Positions 1-5,916 of a DNA stretch of 8,317 nt are shown piece after piece. The DNA comes from Deltaproteobacteria bacterium. Lineage in GTDB: Bacteria; Desulfobacterota; BSN033; UBA1163. The translations under genes and the position numbers were made by a program. The notes below the pieces were generated by a model that did no database searches, was not told the DNA's origin, and saw nothing but the letters and a program-made list of their open reading frames with translations. Within the stretch, counting starts at the first letter, position 1. Each line of letters starts with the position of its first letter. The stretch covers positions 1 to 8,317 of the forward strand of contig VGSD01000103.1 in NCBI GenBank assembly GCA_016875155.1, written 5' to 3'.

Positions 1-1017
1 ATAGATGAGTCCGAAGAGTCTGACCCACAACCTTGCGCCAAAGTCGTGAGTCCTCTCTGCTATGACCTTTCCATCTGAACCGGTGATGAGACTGTTATGG
101 CAGGTCGCGCAGGTGGGCGTCTGGAAATCTTTTCCGATTTTCCATGGGACAGCAGTGAAATTCCATTTTGAATAGTTCGAGAAATAGATATTCCCATGCT
201 TGCTCTCTTTGTAAACATTCCAGGCAGGCACATCGGGTTCGAGATGGCACTGGGCGCAGGTATAGGGCTTACGGGCCATCTCAATGGAGAATTGGTGCCT
301 TGGATGACAGGAGGAACATGCGCCCATACTTCCGTCAGGATTGATCCTTCCCACACCCTGATTGGGCCAGTTGGTTAACCTGGGCACCTCGATTTCACCC
401 ACCGGCGTTTTAATTGTTTCCTTTCCTGCAACTTTAACCTCTGTTCCATGACAACTGAAGCACGTCTCCTGCCGGGTAAAATCGGACACCTCTTTTTGAA
501 TTACCTTACCGTCCTCAACAGCCTTTTTACTGATGATCGTTTCAACGAGCCCATGGTAAACAGGATTTTTTGTGAGGTTTCCAATGGCATGGGCCTTTTT
601 GCTACCCGAGTATTGTTTTACCTCAACAGGATGGCATGTGGAGCAGTCGTTTGGAGAAACAATGACATTGATGTTGAAACCCATGTGGTCGAAGTTGTCC
701 TTATGTTTCTCCGCATTCAAACCATGGCATTCGTAACAACCCACCACTACCTTTTCCAGGGATGCGGCTACTTTTTTAGCGGATATTCTTCTGGCCTTCT
801 CCGGTTTTTTCATTGCGGAGGAGGGCAAGGTCTTTGAGTGGCGGCTCCTCAACCAGTCTTCAACGATTCCTGGAGTATAGATCTTATGGCAATCAAGACA
901 GGCAGAGGTCTCCTGGCTGATGGGTGGTGGCGCTACTTTTTTAGCTGCTGGCTGGGCAAAAAGAAGAACTGGAATGAAGCAGAAAATGGCAAAAATTAAG
1001 ATGGATCCCTTTTTCAT
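1..1017 (-). CDS. HAO-like multiheme cytochrome c, exported (C-terminus beyond left edge)
   Basis: The reading frame is open from the ATG at 1017 down to base 1, giving 339 codons with no stop, so the gene continues outside the window. The N-terminus is a Sec signal peptide (KK, then a hydrophobic stretch, likely cleavage after LFA at residue 21). Seven CXXCH heme c sites are visible at residues 40-44, 94-98, 125-129, 186-190, 234-238, 254-258 and 303-307. Order and surroundings (TPGIVEDW after heme 1, CSSCHPRHQFS, MARKPYTCAQCH, then YKESKHG) match the octaheme hydroxylamine oxidoreductase family, in which heme 4 (here CFSCH) is the catalytic site; an eighth heme would be expected off-window. 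Such periplasmic enzymes oxidise hydroxylamine or hydrazine, or reduce nitrite or hydroxylamine. The tyrosine that cross-links heme P460 in the oxidative enzymes would lie in the missing C-terminus, so direction cannot be judged. A strong G-rich SD (GAGGGGGGAA) precedes the ATG. Exact function is inference; multiheme c-type identity is near certain. Confidence 0.85.
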   Translation of the reverse strand, partial: MKKGSILIFAIFCFIPVLLFAQPAAKKVAPPPISQETSACLDCHKIYTPGIVEDWLRSRHSKTLPSSAMKKPEKARRISAKKVAASLEKVVVGCYECHGLNAEKHKDNFDHMGFNINVIVSPNDCSTCHPVEVKQYSGSKKAHAIGNLTKNPVYHGLVETIISKKAVEDGKVIQKEVSDFTRQETCFSCHGTEVKVAGKETIKTPVGEIEVPRLTNWPNQGVGRINPDGSMGACSSCHPRHQFSIEMARKPYTCAQCHLEPDVPAWNVYKESKHGNIYFSNYSKWNFTAVPWKIGKDFQTPTCATCHNSLITGSDGKVIAERTHDFGARLWVRLFGLIY

Positions 1018-1044
1018 AGTTCCCCCCTCTTCGTGAACCCTCAT

Positions 1045-1078
1045 CTTAAGAGATTTCTGAAAAAGTCCAGAAATCTCT
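1045..1078. repeat. Perfect 11-bp inverted repeat in divergent intergenic region
   Basis: AGAGATTTCTG at 1049-1059 and CAGAAATCTCT at 1068-1078 are perfect reverse complements separated by 8 bases. Allowing a one-base bulge the arms extend (CTTA before the left arm, GTAA after the right). It lies 32-69 bp upstream of the cytochrome start on the minus strand, so it could be a dyad operator or a hairpin in the cytochrome 5' leader. No T-run follows directly, so it is not a canonical terminator. Confidence 0.6.
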
Positions 1079-1107
1079 GTAATCAATTTTTGGAATCTCC
1101 GTAATCA
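1072..1107. repeat. Two 14-bp direct repeats spaced 22 bp
   Basis: AATCTCTGTAATCA (1072-1085) and AATCTCCGTAATCA (1094-1107) differ at one of 14 positions and start 22 bp apart, about two helical turns, so a protein bound at each would face the same side of the DNA. The first copy overlaps the right arm of the adjacent inverted repeat. They are candidate binding sites for a regulator of the divergent cytochrome and mocA genes; that role is inferred. Confidence 0.5.
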
Positions 1108-1138
1108 GAGAGCAAAAAGCAGTTTTTCAGAGCTCTCT
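1107..1138. repeat. Hairpin-forming inverted repeat near mocA promoter
   Basis: AGAGAGC (1107-1113) pairs with GCTCTCT (1132-1138), and inside them AAAAA (1114-1118) pairs with TTTTT (1123-1127) around a GCAG loop, leaving a four-base bulge CAGA on one side. It lies just upstream of a TTGACA element at 1149, so it could be an operator; with a GC-poor stem it is a poor terminator. Confidence 0.4.
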
Positions 1139-1148
1139 TCAAAAAATC

Positions 1149-1178
1149 TTGACATATCATGGAGACACGGATTAAGTT
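1149..1178 (+). promoter_or_regulatory. Possible sigma-70 promoter for mocA-yqeB
   Basis: A consensus -35 box TTGACA is at 1149-1154. The best -10 candidate, TAAGTT at 1173-1178 with an 18-bp spacer, keeps only T1, A2 and T6 of TATAAT, so the promoter is weak or needs an activator. Transcription would start about 20 bp before the mocA ATG, leaving a short leader without a clear SD. Confidence 0.35.
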
Positions 1179-1204
1179 TAACAAAGGTTATTCGAAAATA
1201 AAAG

Positions 1205-1795
1205 ATGAAAATTTCGGCAATCCTGTTGGGGGCTGGGGAGTCAAAACGAATGGGAAGGGATAAACTTCTCCTACCATGGGGAAAGAGAACAATACTCGAA
1301 CATTGTCTTCAGGTTCTTCTTCGCACCAAAGTTAACGAAGTTATTGTTGTCCTCGGTCATCGGAAAGAAGAAATGGCGCATCGTTTGATCGGAAAAAGAG
1401 TTAAGGTCTTATTCAATCCTAACCCCGAGAAAGGGATGAGCAGTTCCATACAGAGGGGGCTTCGGGCTTTGGATCCCCAAAGTGCTGGTATCCTTATTGG
1501 GCTTGGAGATATGCCATCTCTCAAGTCACGGACGATTGATGCTATCCTCAGGGCTTTTCGAGAAGAGAAGGGGAACATCATTCTGCCCTCGTTTAGAGGC
1601 AGGCAAGGCCATCCAGTCCTCTTTCATCGAAAATACAAGGGAGAACTGCTAAAATTAAAAGGGGATACAGGGGGAAAATCGATCATTATGAAGCATCCCG
1701 AAGATGTTTTTGTGGTCCCAATTAAATCAGAGGGGGTTATTAGAGATATTGATACTTGGGTGGAATACAAAAAAGAGTTGAGGGTGAAGGGGTAG
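1205..1795 (+). CDS. mocA: Molybdenum cofactor nucleotidyltransferase, MocA/MobA-like
   Basis: This 196-residue protein is a complete single-domain NTP transferase of the MobA/MocA type. The nucleotide-binding loop GAGESKRMGRDK is at residues 9-20, followed by LPWG (23-26), GMSSSIQ (77-83), the metal-binding GDMP (101-104), RQGHPVLF (133-140), GDTGGKS (153-159) and DIDT (181-184). The GHPVLF and GDTGGK signatures are typical of enzymes that add CMP to molybdopterin for xanthine-dehydrogenase-type enzymes, rather than GMP transfer by MobA, but CTP versus GTP preference cannot be proved from sequence. Length equals the family norm. It acts in the cytoplasm, upstream of cofactor insertion. The start is preceded only by an A-rich tract with no good Shine-Dalgarno, so initiation may be weak or leader-dependent. 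yqeB follows after 9 bp, so the two are almost surely co-transcribed. Confidence 0.88.
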   Translation: MKISAILLGAGESKRMGRDKLLLPWGKRTILEHCLQVLLRTKVNEVIVVLGHRKEEMAHRLIGKRVKVLFNPNPEKGMSSSIQRGLRALDPQSAGILIGLGDMPSLKSRTIDAILRAFREEKGNIILPSFRGRQGHPVLFHRKYKGELLKLKGDTGGKSIIMKHPEDVFVVPIKSEGVIRDIDTWVEYKKELRVKG

Positions 1796-1804
1796 GGATT
1801 CAAA

Positions 1805-2620
1805 ATGACGTCGAGTAAAAGATTATCCGAAATTATTATCTTAATCCGAGGGGCAGGGGAGATGGCCAGTGGTGTTGCCCACCGGCTTCACCAATCCCAT
1901 TTCAAAATCTGCATGACTGAGGTTTCACATCCCCTTGCCGTGAGAAGGGAGGTCTCTTTCTGTGAGGCTGTTTACGATGGAAACAAGGGGGTGGAAGGGG
2001 TATCGGCAAAACTTATCTCCCAACCTGGAGAGATTGAGACGACATGGGAGAGCTGGGACATTCCTATCCTTATCGATCCTGAAGCTGAAAGTACAAGGAA
2101 TTATTTAAAACCCGATGTTCTCATCGACGCGATTATGGCCAAAAAGAACCTGGGAACCAGGATCATAGACGCTCCTTTGGTGATTGGCCTTGGCCCTGGT
2201 TTTACCGCTGGGAAAGATGTCCACATTGTAATAGAGACAAACCGCGGTCATCATCTGGGCAAGATGATCCTAAAGGGCGAGGCAGAACCTGATACAGGAA
2301 TCCCTGGCGAGATAGGGGGATATACAGCGGAGAGGCTTCTTCGGACGATGAAAAAAGGAATCTTCGATCCTCAAAGAACAATTGGGGAGAAGGTGACAAA
2401 AGGTTCTGTCGTTGCGGTGGTGAATGATTATCCTGTCATTGCCCAGGTGAGCGGAGTCGTGAGGGGACTTCTTCGCAAGGGAGTGGAGGTTAAAAAAGAG
2501 ATGAAGGTCGGTGATATCGATCCAAGAGGTAAGAAAGAACTATGTTTCACTATTTCCGAGAAGGCAAGGGCAATTGGCGGAGGAGTGCTGGAAGCGATTT
2601 TGTATTGGTACAATCGATAA
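1805..2620 (+). CDS. yqeB: YqeB-family selenium-dependent molybdenum hydroxylase maturation protein
   Basis: The 271-residue product matches the YqeB/EF2563 family in length and landmarks: an N-terminal nucleotide-binding-like segment ILIRGAGEMASGVAHRL (residues 12-28), a TEVSHPLAVRR segment (38-48), VLIDAIMAKKN (105-115), IGLGPGFTAGKDVH (127-140), EAEPDTGIPGEIGGYTAER (159-177), and a C-terminal region with VVNDYPVIAQVSGVVRG (205-221), KVGDIDPRG (234-242) and AIGGGVLEAIL (256-266). Comparative genomics ties this family to molybdenum hydroxylases whose active site carries labile selenium, in genomes that have selD even without other selenium pathways. The molecular reaction is not established. 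It lies 9 bp after mocA, with a weak AGGG SD at 1794-1797, and is followed by a repeat-filled gap before its usual partner yqeC. The protein is cytoplasmic: no signal peptide or membrane segment is present. Confidence 0.88.
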   Translation: MTSSKRLSEIIILIRGAGEMASGVAHRLHQSHFKICMTEVSHPLAVRREVSFCEAVYDGNKGVEGVSAKLISQPGEIETTWESWDIPILIDPEAESTRNYLKPDVLIDAIMAKKNLGTRIIDAPLVIGLGPGFTAGKDVHIVIETNRGHHLGKMILKGEAEPDTGIPGEIGGYTAERLLRTMKKGIFDPQRTIGEKVTKGSVVAVVNDYPVIAQVSGVVRGLLRKGVEVKKEMKVGDIDPRGKKELCFTISEKARAIGGGVLEAILYWYNR

Positions 2621-2632
2621 AAAAGGTCTATG

Positions 2633-2744
2633 GGTTAAGGTTACGAAGCCCGTATCGTTTATAAAAGTTTACGTTTACCGTTTTTTATTTCTTTTATACA
2701 CGTAACCGTTACCGGTAGCCGAAACGGGCCTCGTTACCCTAACC
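2633..2744. repeat. Long imperfect hairpin element between yqeB and yqeC
   Basis: Arms 2633-2653 and 2724-2744 pair at 18 of 21 positions. Two of the three mismatches are A-C on the plus strand, which become G-U wobbles in a minus-strand transcript, so the fold would be more stable in that direction. Inside, TCG/CGA (2655-2657 with 2720-2722) and GTTTACG/CGTAACC (2667-2673 with 2701-2707, 6 of 7) extend the stem around a T-rich loop. GTTTACG/GTTACC-like words recur within it. No coding sense is seen. It looks like a mobile or dispersed intergenic palindrome (REP/MITE-like), or a processing/attenuation hairpin; only the structure is directly visible. Confidence 0.6.
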
Positions 2745-2754
2745 AGTTGACGAA

Positions 2755-2799
2755 GCTCGAATATCCAGCATCCATATACGAGCCTCGATACGAGCGTCG
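2755..2799. repeat. Second hairpin plus tandem 12-bp repeat just upstream of yqeC
   Basis: GCTCGAATAT (2755-2764) pairs with ATATACGAGC (2774-2783), 9 of 10, around the loop CCAGCATCC. Overlapping it, ATACGAGCCTCG (2776-2787) is followed directly by ATACGAGCGTCG (2788-2799), 11 of 12 identical. The CG-rich composition differs from the AG-rich flanking genes, suggesting that this 60-bp piece and the hairpin upstream are one acquired or repeat-expanded insert ending near 2805. From 2806 to the ATG at 2821 no ribosome binding site is visible. Confidence 0.5.
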
Positions 2800-2820
2800 A
2801 CAACGATAAACGCCAATTTC

Positions 2821-3621
2821 ATGAACCGTGAGCAACTAGGGAATATGAGCGGATCTTTATCAGAAGCATTAGGGCTCCAAAGAAGGGAGATGATCAGCCT
2901 GACCGGGGCAGGTGGAAAGACCACCCTGATGTTCAGGCTTGCCAAAGAATTGTCCCTTCAGGGGAAGAAGGTGATTACTACCACGACAACGAAGATATTG
3001 AAGCCCAATAAGGATGAAGGCCCTCATCTTTTTGTGTCGCAAGATGAGGGGAAGATCAAGGAATTTGTGAGTAGATGTCTCGACCAATACGGACACATCA
3101 CTCTTGCAAAAGAAGATATCGGAGGAGGGAAGTTGAAAGGGATCTCTCAAGAATTTGCGGATATCCTCTGGAATTTATATGATATGGATGCTTTCATCAT
3201 AGAGGCTGATGGGGCAGCGGGCATGCCTGTGAAAGCCCCGAGAGAGGGAGAGCCTGTGATCCCATTAAAGACAACCCTGGTGATGGCCCTTCTGGGACTG
3301 GATGGCGTGGGGAGGGAGTTGAATGATCAAAATGTCTTTCAGTCAAAACGGATTTCAAAATTGACAGGAATCTCCGAAGATGAGAAAATGACAACAGAGG
3401 GGATGGCTCTCCTAATGACCCATCGCGAAGGCCTTTTCAAGGGTGCGCCTGTTTCCTCTAGATGGGTTGCCTTTTTAAATAAGGTGGACGTTCCGGGTGG
3501 CATAGCCAAAGCAAAAGAGATAGCTCGAGATATCTTTGAGAAGAAAGATGTCAAAATAGAGAGGGTCGTTTTAGGGGAGTTAAAGAGCGAAACACCCGTG
3601 GTAGAAGTCATTTTTCCGTAA
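2821..3621 (+). CDS. yqeC: YqeC-family selenium cofactor / molybdenum hydroxylase maturation protein
   Basis: This 266-residue protein has a P-loop-like GAGGKTT (residues 29-35), VITTTTTKI (51-59), a Walker-B-like FIIEADGA (125-132), then KAPREGEPVIP (138-148) and FLNKVD (218-223), which resembles a base-recognition NKxD motif. These landmarks and the length match the YqeC family, a probable nucleotide-binding protein found with YqeB in selenium-dependent molybdenum hydroxylase systems. The start is uncertain: the ATG at 2821 lacks an SD and lies directly after the repeat element, while the ATG at 2845 (giving MSGSLSEALGL) has a closely placed AGGGA at 2838-2842 and fits the usual family N-terminus better. 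The stop at 3621 is followed after 26 bp by the next gene, so read-through transcription is likely. No signal peptide is present; a cytoplasmic role beside YqeB is expected. Confidence 0.85.
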   Translation: MNREQLGNMSGSLSEALGLQRREMISLTGAGGKTTLMFRLAKELSLQGKKVITTTTTKILKPNKDEGPHLFVSQDEGKIKEFVSRCLDQYGHITLAKEDIGGGKLKGISQEFADILWNLYDMDAFIIEADGAAGMPVKAPREGEPVIPLKTTLVMALLGLDGVGRELNDQNVFQSKRISKLTGISEDEKMTTEGMALLMTHREGLFKGAPVSSRWVAFLNKVDVPGGIAKAKEIARDIFEKKDVKIERVVLGELKSETPVVEVIFP

Positions 3622-3636
3622 ACTTGAGGACAGATT

Positions 3637-3644
3637 GGGGGAGG
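3637..3644 (+). promoter_or_regulatory. Ribosome binding site deciding the start at 3648
   Basis: A GGGGGAGG run ends 3 bases before the ATG at 3648. An in-frame TTG at 3624 would put this purine run inside the coding sequence and would push the signal peptide eight residues inward, so the ATG is preferred. Confidence 0.6.
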
Positions 3645-3647
3645 GAG

Positions 3648-4226
3648 ATGAGATATCGGAAGATCGTTGGTGTGGGATTTCTGGTCTTTTTAGGGCTAAT
3701 CTCTTTTGCCTTTGCAGAGAATTATTCTCTTCAATACTTTTTGGCCAAAGTGACTGCGAAACCGGATCCCCTCTCAAAAAAAGATAAAGTAGAATTACTG
3801 AACCAGATTGAACGGCTTTTGGAAAACGCCCTGGAAGCCCACGGTAAAGTGACTCATAACCTCCAGACGGGGGAGATTGATATCCGGTATCAGGAAGGTG
3901 ATTTCTGGATTTCGAAACTGAAAGAGGACCTGAAATCGATCAATGCAGGGAAGGAGCAGGTGAAATTGCTGAAAGAGAAGCCAGGCCATCTTGTCGGGTC
4001 CGTCCGGCTCTATAAATCCATCAAAGACCTATCTGTCAATTTTAACGCCTACAATAATATTCCTTCTTTTTCCGCTTTTGTGGGCGATTTAGCTCCGGAA
4101 TTGGAGCTATGGGCCGATCCAGTTTTTTTCCATCTCTACCTGCTTCCTCTTGCCCGTTTAAAGGATACAGAGAAGGGACCTCCTCAGAAGGAGAAGGCAC
4201 CTGTACCGAAAGGGAAAAAACCTTGA
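3648..4226 (+). CDS. Predicted exported protein of unknown function
   Basis: I do not recognise this 192-residue protein. It begins with a clear Sec signal peptide: basic RYRK, a hydrophobic core GVGFLVFLGLIS, and AFA with likely signal peptidase I cleavage after residue 23. No lipobox cysteine is seen, and the protein has no cysteine at all. The mature part is mixed, with a charged, probably helical region (KKDKVELLNQIERLLENALEA), a middle segment with GEIDIRYQEGDFWISKLKEDL, and a more hydrophobic stretch near WADPVFFHLYLLPLARL. The tail is rich in Lys and Pro. It probably resides in the periplasm. It sits 26 bp after yqeC and 27 bp before a membrane glycosyltransferase, so it may be co-transcribed with either; partnership with the glycosyltransferase is more plausible than with the cytoplasmic YqeC. 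That is inference from position alone. Confidence 0.7.
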   Translation: MRYRKIVGVGFLVFLGLISFAFAENYSLQYFLAKVTAKPDPLSKKDKVELLNQIERLLENALEAHGKVTHNLQTGEIDIRYQEGDFWISKLKEDLKSINAGKEQVKLLKEKPGHLVGSVRLYKSIKDLSVNFNAYNNIPSFSAFVGDLAPELELWADPVFFHLYLLPLARLKDTEKGPPQKEKAPVPKGKKP

Positions 4227-4253
4227 CCGATCTCAGTATTGACTCAATTGTGG

Positions 4254-5831
4254 ATGAATATTAAAACGGCCCATTCTTCTTTCACCTCCATAGTCCTCGT
4301 TGCCATTCTTTCGCTGGCCTTCTATCTCCGTCTCCTCTTTTTCGGGCAAATCATTGATGCAGATGTAGGTAATATTGCTTACATGGGCTGGCGAATGGCT
4401 GAAGGAGAGGTCCTGATTGATCTCGAGGGTCCCGGTAAACCCCCGCTTTATTCCTTGCTTTATGCTATTTTCGTCTGGCTCTTCGGCCCTTCTGTGTTGG
4501 GGATAAAGATGTTCGGGGCGCTGTTTGTCCTTATGGCTGTCATTGCGATCTACTGGTTGGGAAATAAGGCCTACGGGAAAGGCGTTGGACTTCTGGCAGC
4601 ATTGCTTTTTGGAGTCTTCTCATCAGGGCCCATGGTTGAAGGCGGGACGGTCAATCTTGAGACCCTCTTGCACCTTCCTTCTATCCTTGCCATCGGTTTT
4701 TTTATAAATGGTTCAACCACAGGCCGATTGAAATGGTACTTTTTTGCCGGAATTTGTGGAACAATGGCTGCACTTGTCAAGCAGGTAGGCGGGGTCATCT
4801 TCTTTGCATTTCTTTGCAGTGAGATTCATAGAGGATGGAGAATGAAACAATGGTTTCAACGTTACAGCATTCTGTGTGCAGGGGCTCTGGTACCCGTGAT
4901 CGGCCTCCTCCTCTTCTTTACCTTCCATGGTTATACACCCCTCCAATTATATGATTCCATCTTGGGGAGCAATTTTCGCTATCTTCAGAGAGGATATGAA
5001 TATAGAAACCTATTCGTCTATTTTTTATTGAGCGTTAAAGCCATTCTTCTCGAAAACAGTTTGCTTTGGATCGGAACCATTTTTTCAATCATTCTTATCG
5101 TTTTTCGAGTGATGCGCGGGAAAGTTGGAGCGATTGACCGGATACTTTTCTGGTGGGCCTTCTGGTCATTTGGGGTTTTGTGGATTTCCGGAACCTTCCT
5201 TGCTCACTATTTCCTTCAAATCATTGCACCATTCTCTCTGTTGGCCGCTTATGGGGTGTGGACAGCCTGGGATTTGGCAAAGACCTTTTCCCCCTTGATG
5301 AGATTTGTTGTCCGAGGGGCCTGGCTGGTTACCCTTTTGGTTACCATCATTCTCTTTATCAAAACAGACTATAAGTATTTCTTATCTTATAGCCCTGTCG
5401 AGCAAACGGTCTTTCAATATAAAGGTCTTGATGGCATTATTGACTATCACGGATATGGAACATTTGGCGTGGTCCAGCAGGAGATCGCCTTTTATATCCA
5501 GGGCCACACCAACCCTACAGATACAATTTATGTTTGGGGAGTCTCTCCCCAACTCTACTATTTAGCACAGAGGAGGGCTGCGACCCGATATCGAAATAAT
5601 TTTAATATCAGTTCGAATGTAACGAATGACCCCGGCAAGGAACTACGGGCTTATGCTCCTGTAGTCATGGAGGAGATCAAAAAATCTCCTCCTACCTATA
5701 TTGTTCAAATATTTCCTCTCGAAATGTTTCCAGAGCTCCGAGAATTTGTTCAGAATTATTATCAGATTGAAATAACTGTTGATGTCTCCGGAACCCCTTT
5801 CAGAATATATCTTTATCGGAGGCGGCTCTGA
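4254..5831 (+). CDS. PMT/ArnT-type polytopic membrane glycosyltransferase (GT39/GT83-like)
   Basis: The 525-residue product has a first membrane segment at about residues 11-30, then a periplasmic loop with DADVGNIAYMGWRMAEGE (35-52), matching the acidic motif after the first helix of PMT_2/ArnT-like enzymes, followed by GPGKPPLYSLLYA and many hydrophobic helices to about residue 370. The C-terminal part is hydrophilic and carries TDTIYVWGVSPQLYYLAQRR, a pattern common in this group and probably extracytoplasmic. Such enzymes use polyprenyl-phosphate sugars to modify proteins, lipid A or other surface glycans; donor and acceptor cannot be told from sequence. I chose the ATG at 4254 over an in-frame TTG at 4239; neither has a good SD, so translation may be coupled to the gene ending at 4226. 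Its position between yqeC and xdhC is functionally odd. Confidence 0.75.
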   Translation: MNIKTAHSSFTSIVLVAILSLAFYLRLLFFGQIIDADVGNIAYMGWRMAEGEVLIDLEGPGKPPLYSLLYAIFVWLFGPSVLGIKMFGALFVLMAVIAIYWLGNKAYGKGVGLLAALLFGVFSSGPMVEGGTVNLETLLHLPSILAIGFFINGSTTGRLKWYFFAGICGTMAALVKQVGGVIFFAFLCSEIHRGWRMKQWFQRYSILCAGALVPVIGLLLFFTFHGYTPLQLYDSILGSNFRYLQRGYEYRNLFVYFLLSVKAILLENSLLWIGTIFSIILIVFRVMRGKVGAIDRILFWWAFWSFGVLWISGTFLAHYFLQIIAPFSLLAAYGVWTAWDLAKTFSPLMRFVVRGAWLVTLLVTIILFIKTDYKYFLSYSPVEQTVFQYKGLDGIIDYHGYGTFGVVQQEIAFYIQGHTNPTDTIYVWGVSPQLYYLAQRRAATRYRNNFNISSNVTNDPGKELRAYAPVVMEEIKKSPPTYIVQIFPLEMFPELREFVQNYYQIEITVDVSGTPFRIYLYRRRL

Positions 5832-5857
5832 TACCCGAGGCGGTTGAGTTGATGAAT

Positions 5858-5872
5858 CCGTTTTACAAACGG
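5858..5872. repeat. Small perfect hairpin downstream of the glycosyltransferase
   Basis: CCGTTT (5858-5863) and AAACGG (5867-5872) pair perfectly around a TAC loop, 27 bp after the glycosyltransferase stop. No T-run follows, so it is at best a weak terminator. It overlaps the -35 box proposed for xdhC and might instead act as a small operator. Confidence 0.3.
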
Positions 5873-5890
5873 TCCATAAAGATTTAAAAT
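5862..5890 (+). promoter_or_regulatory. Sigma-70-like promoter for xdhC
   Basis: TTTACA at 5862-5867 (5 of 6 to the -35 consensus) and TAAAAT at 5885-5890 (5 of 6 to the -10 consensus) are separated by the ideal 17 bp. Transcription would begin near 5897, about 20 bp before the xdhC ATG. This would let xdhC be expressed independently of the genes upstream. Confidence 0.55.
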
Positions 5891-5900
5891 AATCGGCAAG

Positions 5901-5907
5901 AAGAGGG
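5901..5907 (+). promoter_or_regulatory. Ribosome binding site for xdhC
   Basis: AAGAGGG lies 9 bases before the ATG at 5917. The in-frame TTG at 5908 directly abuts this purine run and cannot use it, which settles the start at 5917. Confidence 0.5.
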
Positions 5908-5916
5908 TTGAACTCT

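Noticed and set aside
60..356. Minus-strand open frame of 98 codons starting MWEGSILTEVW
   Set aside because: It is a shifted frame inside the same cytochrome gene; the heme-motif frame continues unbroken through it.
448..837. Plus-strand open frame of 129 codons starting MTTEARLLPGKIG
   Set aside because: It lies entirely opposite the multiheme cytochrome, whose frame has a signal peptide and seven CXXCH motifs; the plus-strand product shows no recognisable domain.
1018..1204. Molybdenum cofactor riboswitch upstream of mocA
   Set aside because: The inferred mocA leader is only about 20 bases if the TTGACA promoter is right, and I could not match the known riboswitch core; the repeats look more like DNA operator sites.
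2674..2700. T-rich tract after the yqeB region as an intrinsic terminator
   Set aside because: The T-rich sequence is in the loop of the larger hairpin, not after a stable GC-rich stem, so canonical termination is not supported on the plus strand.
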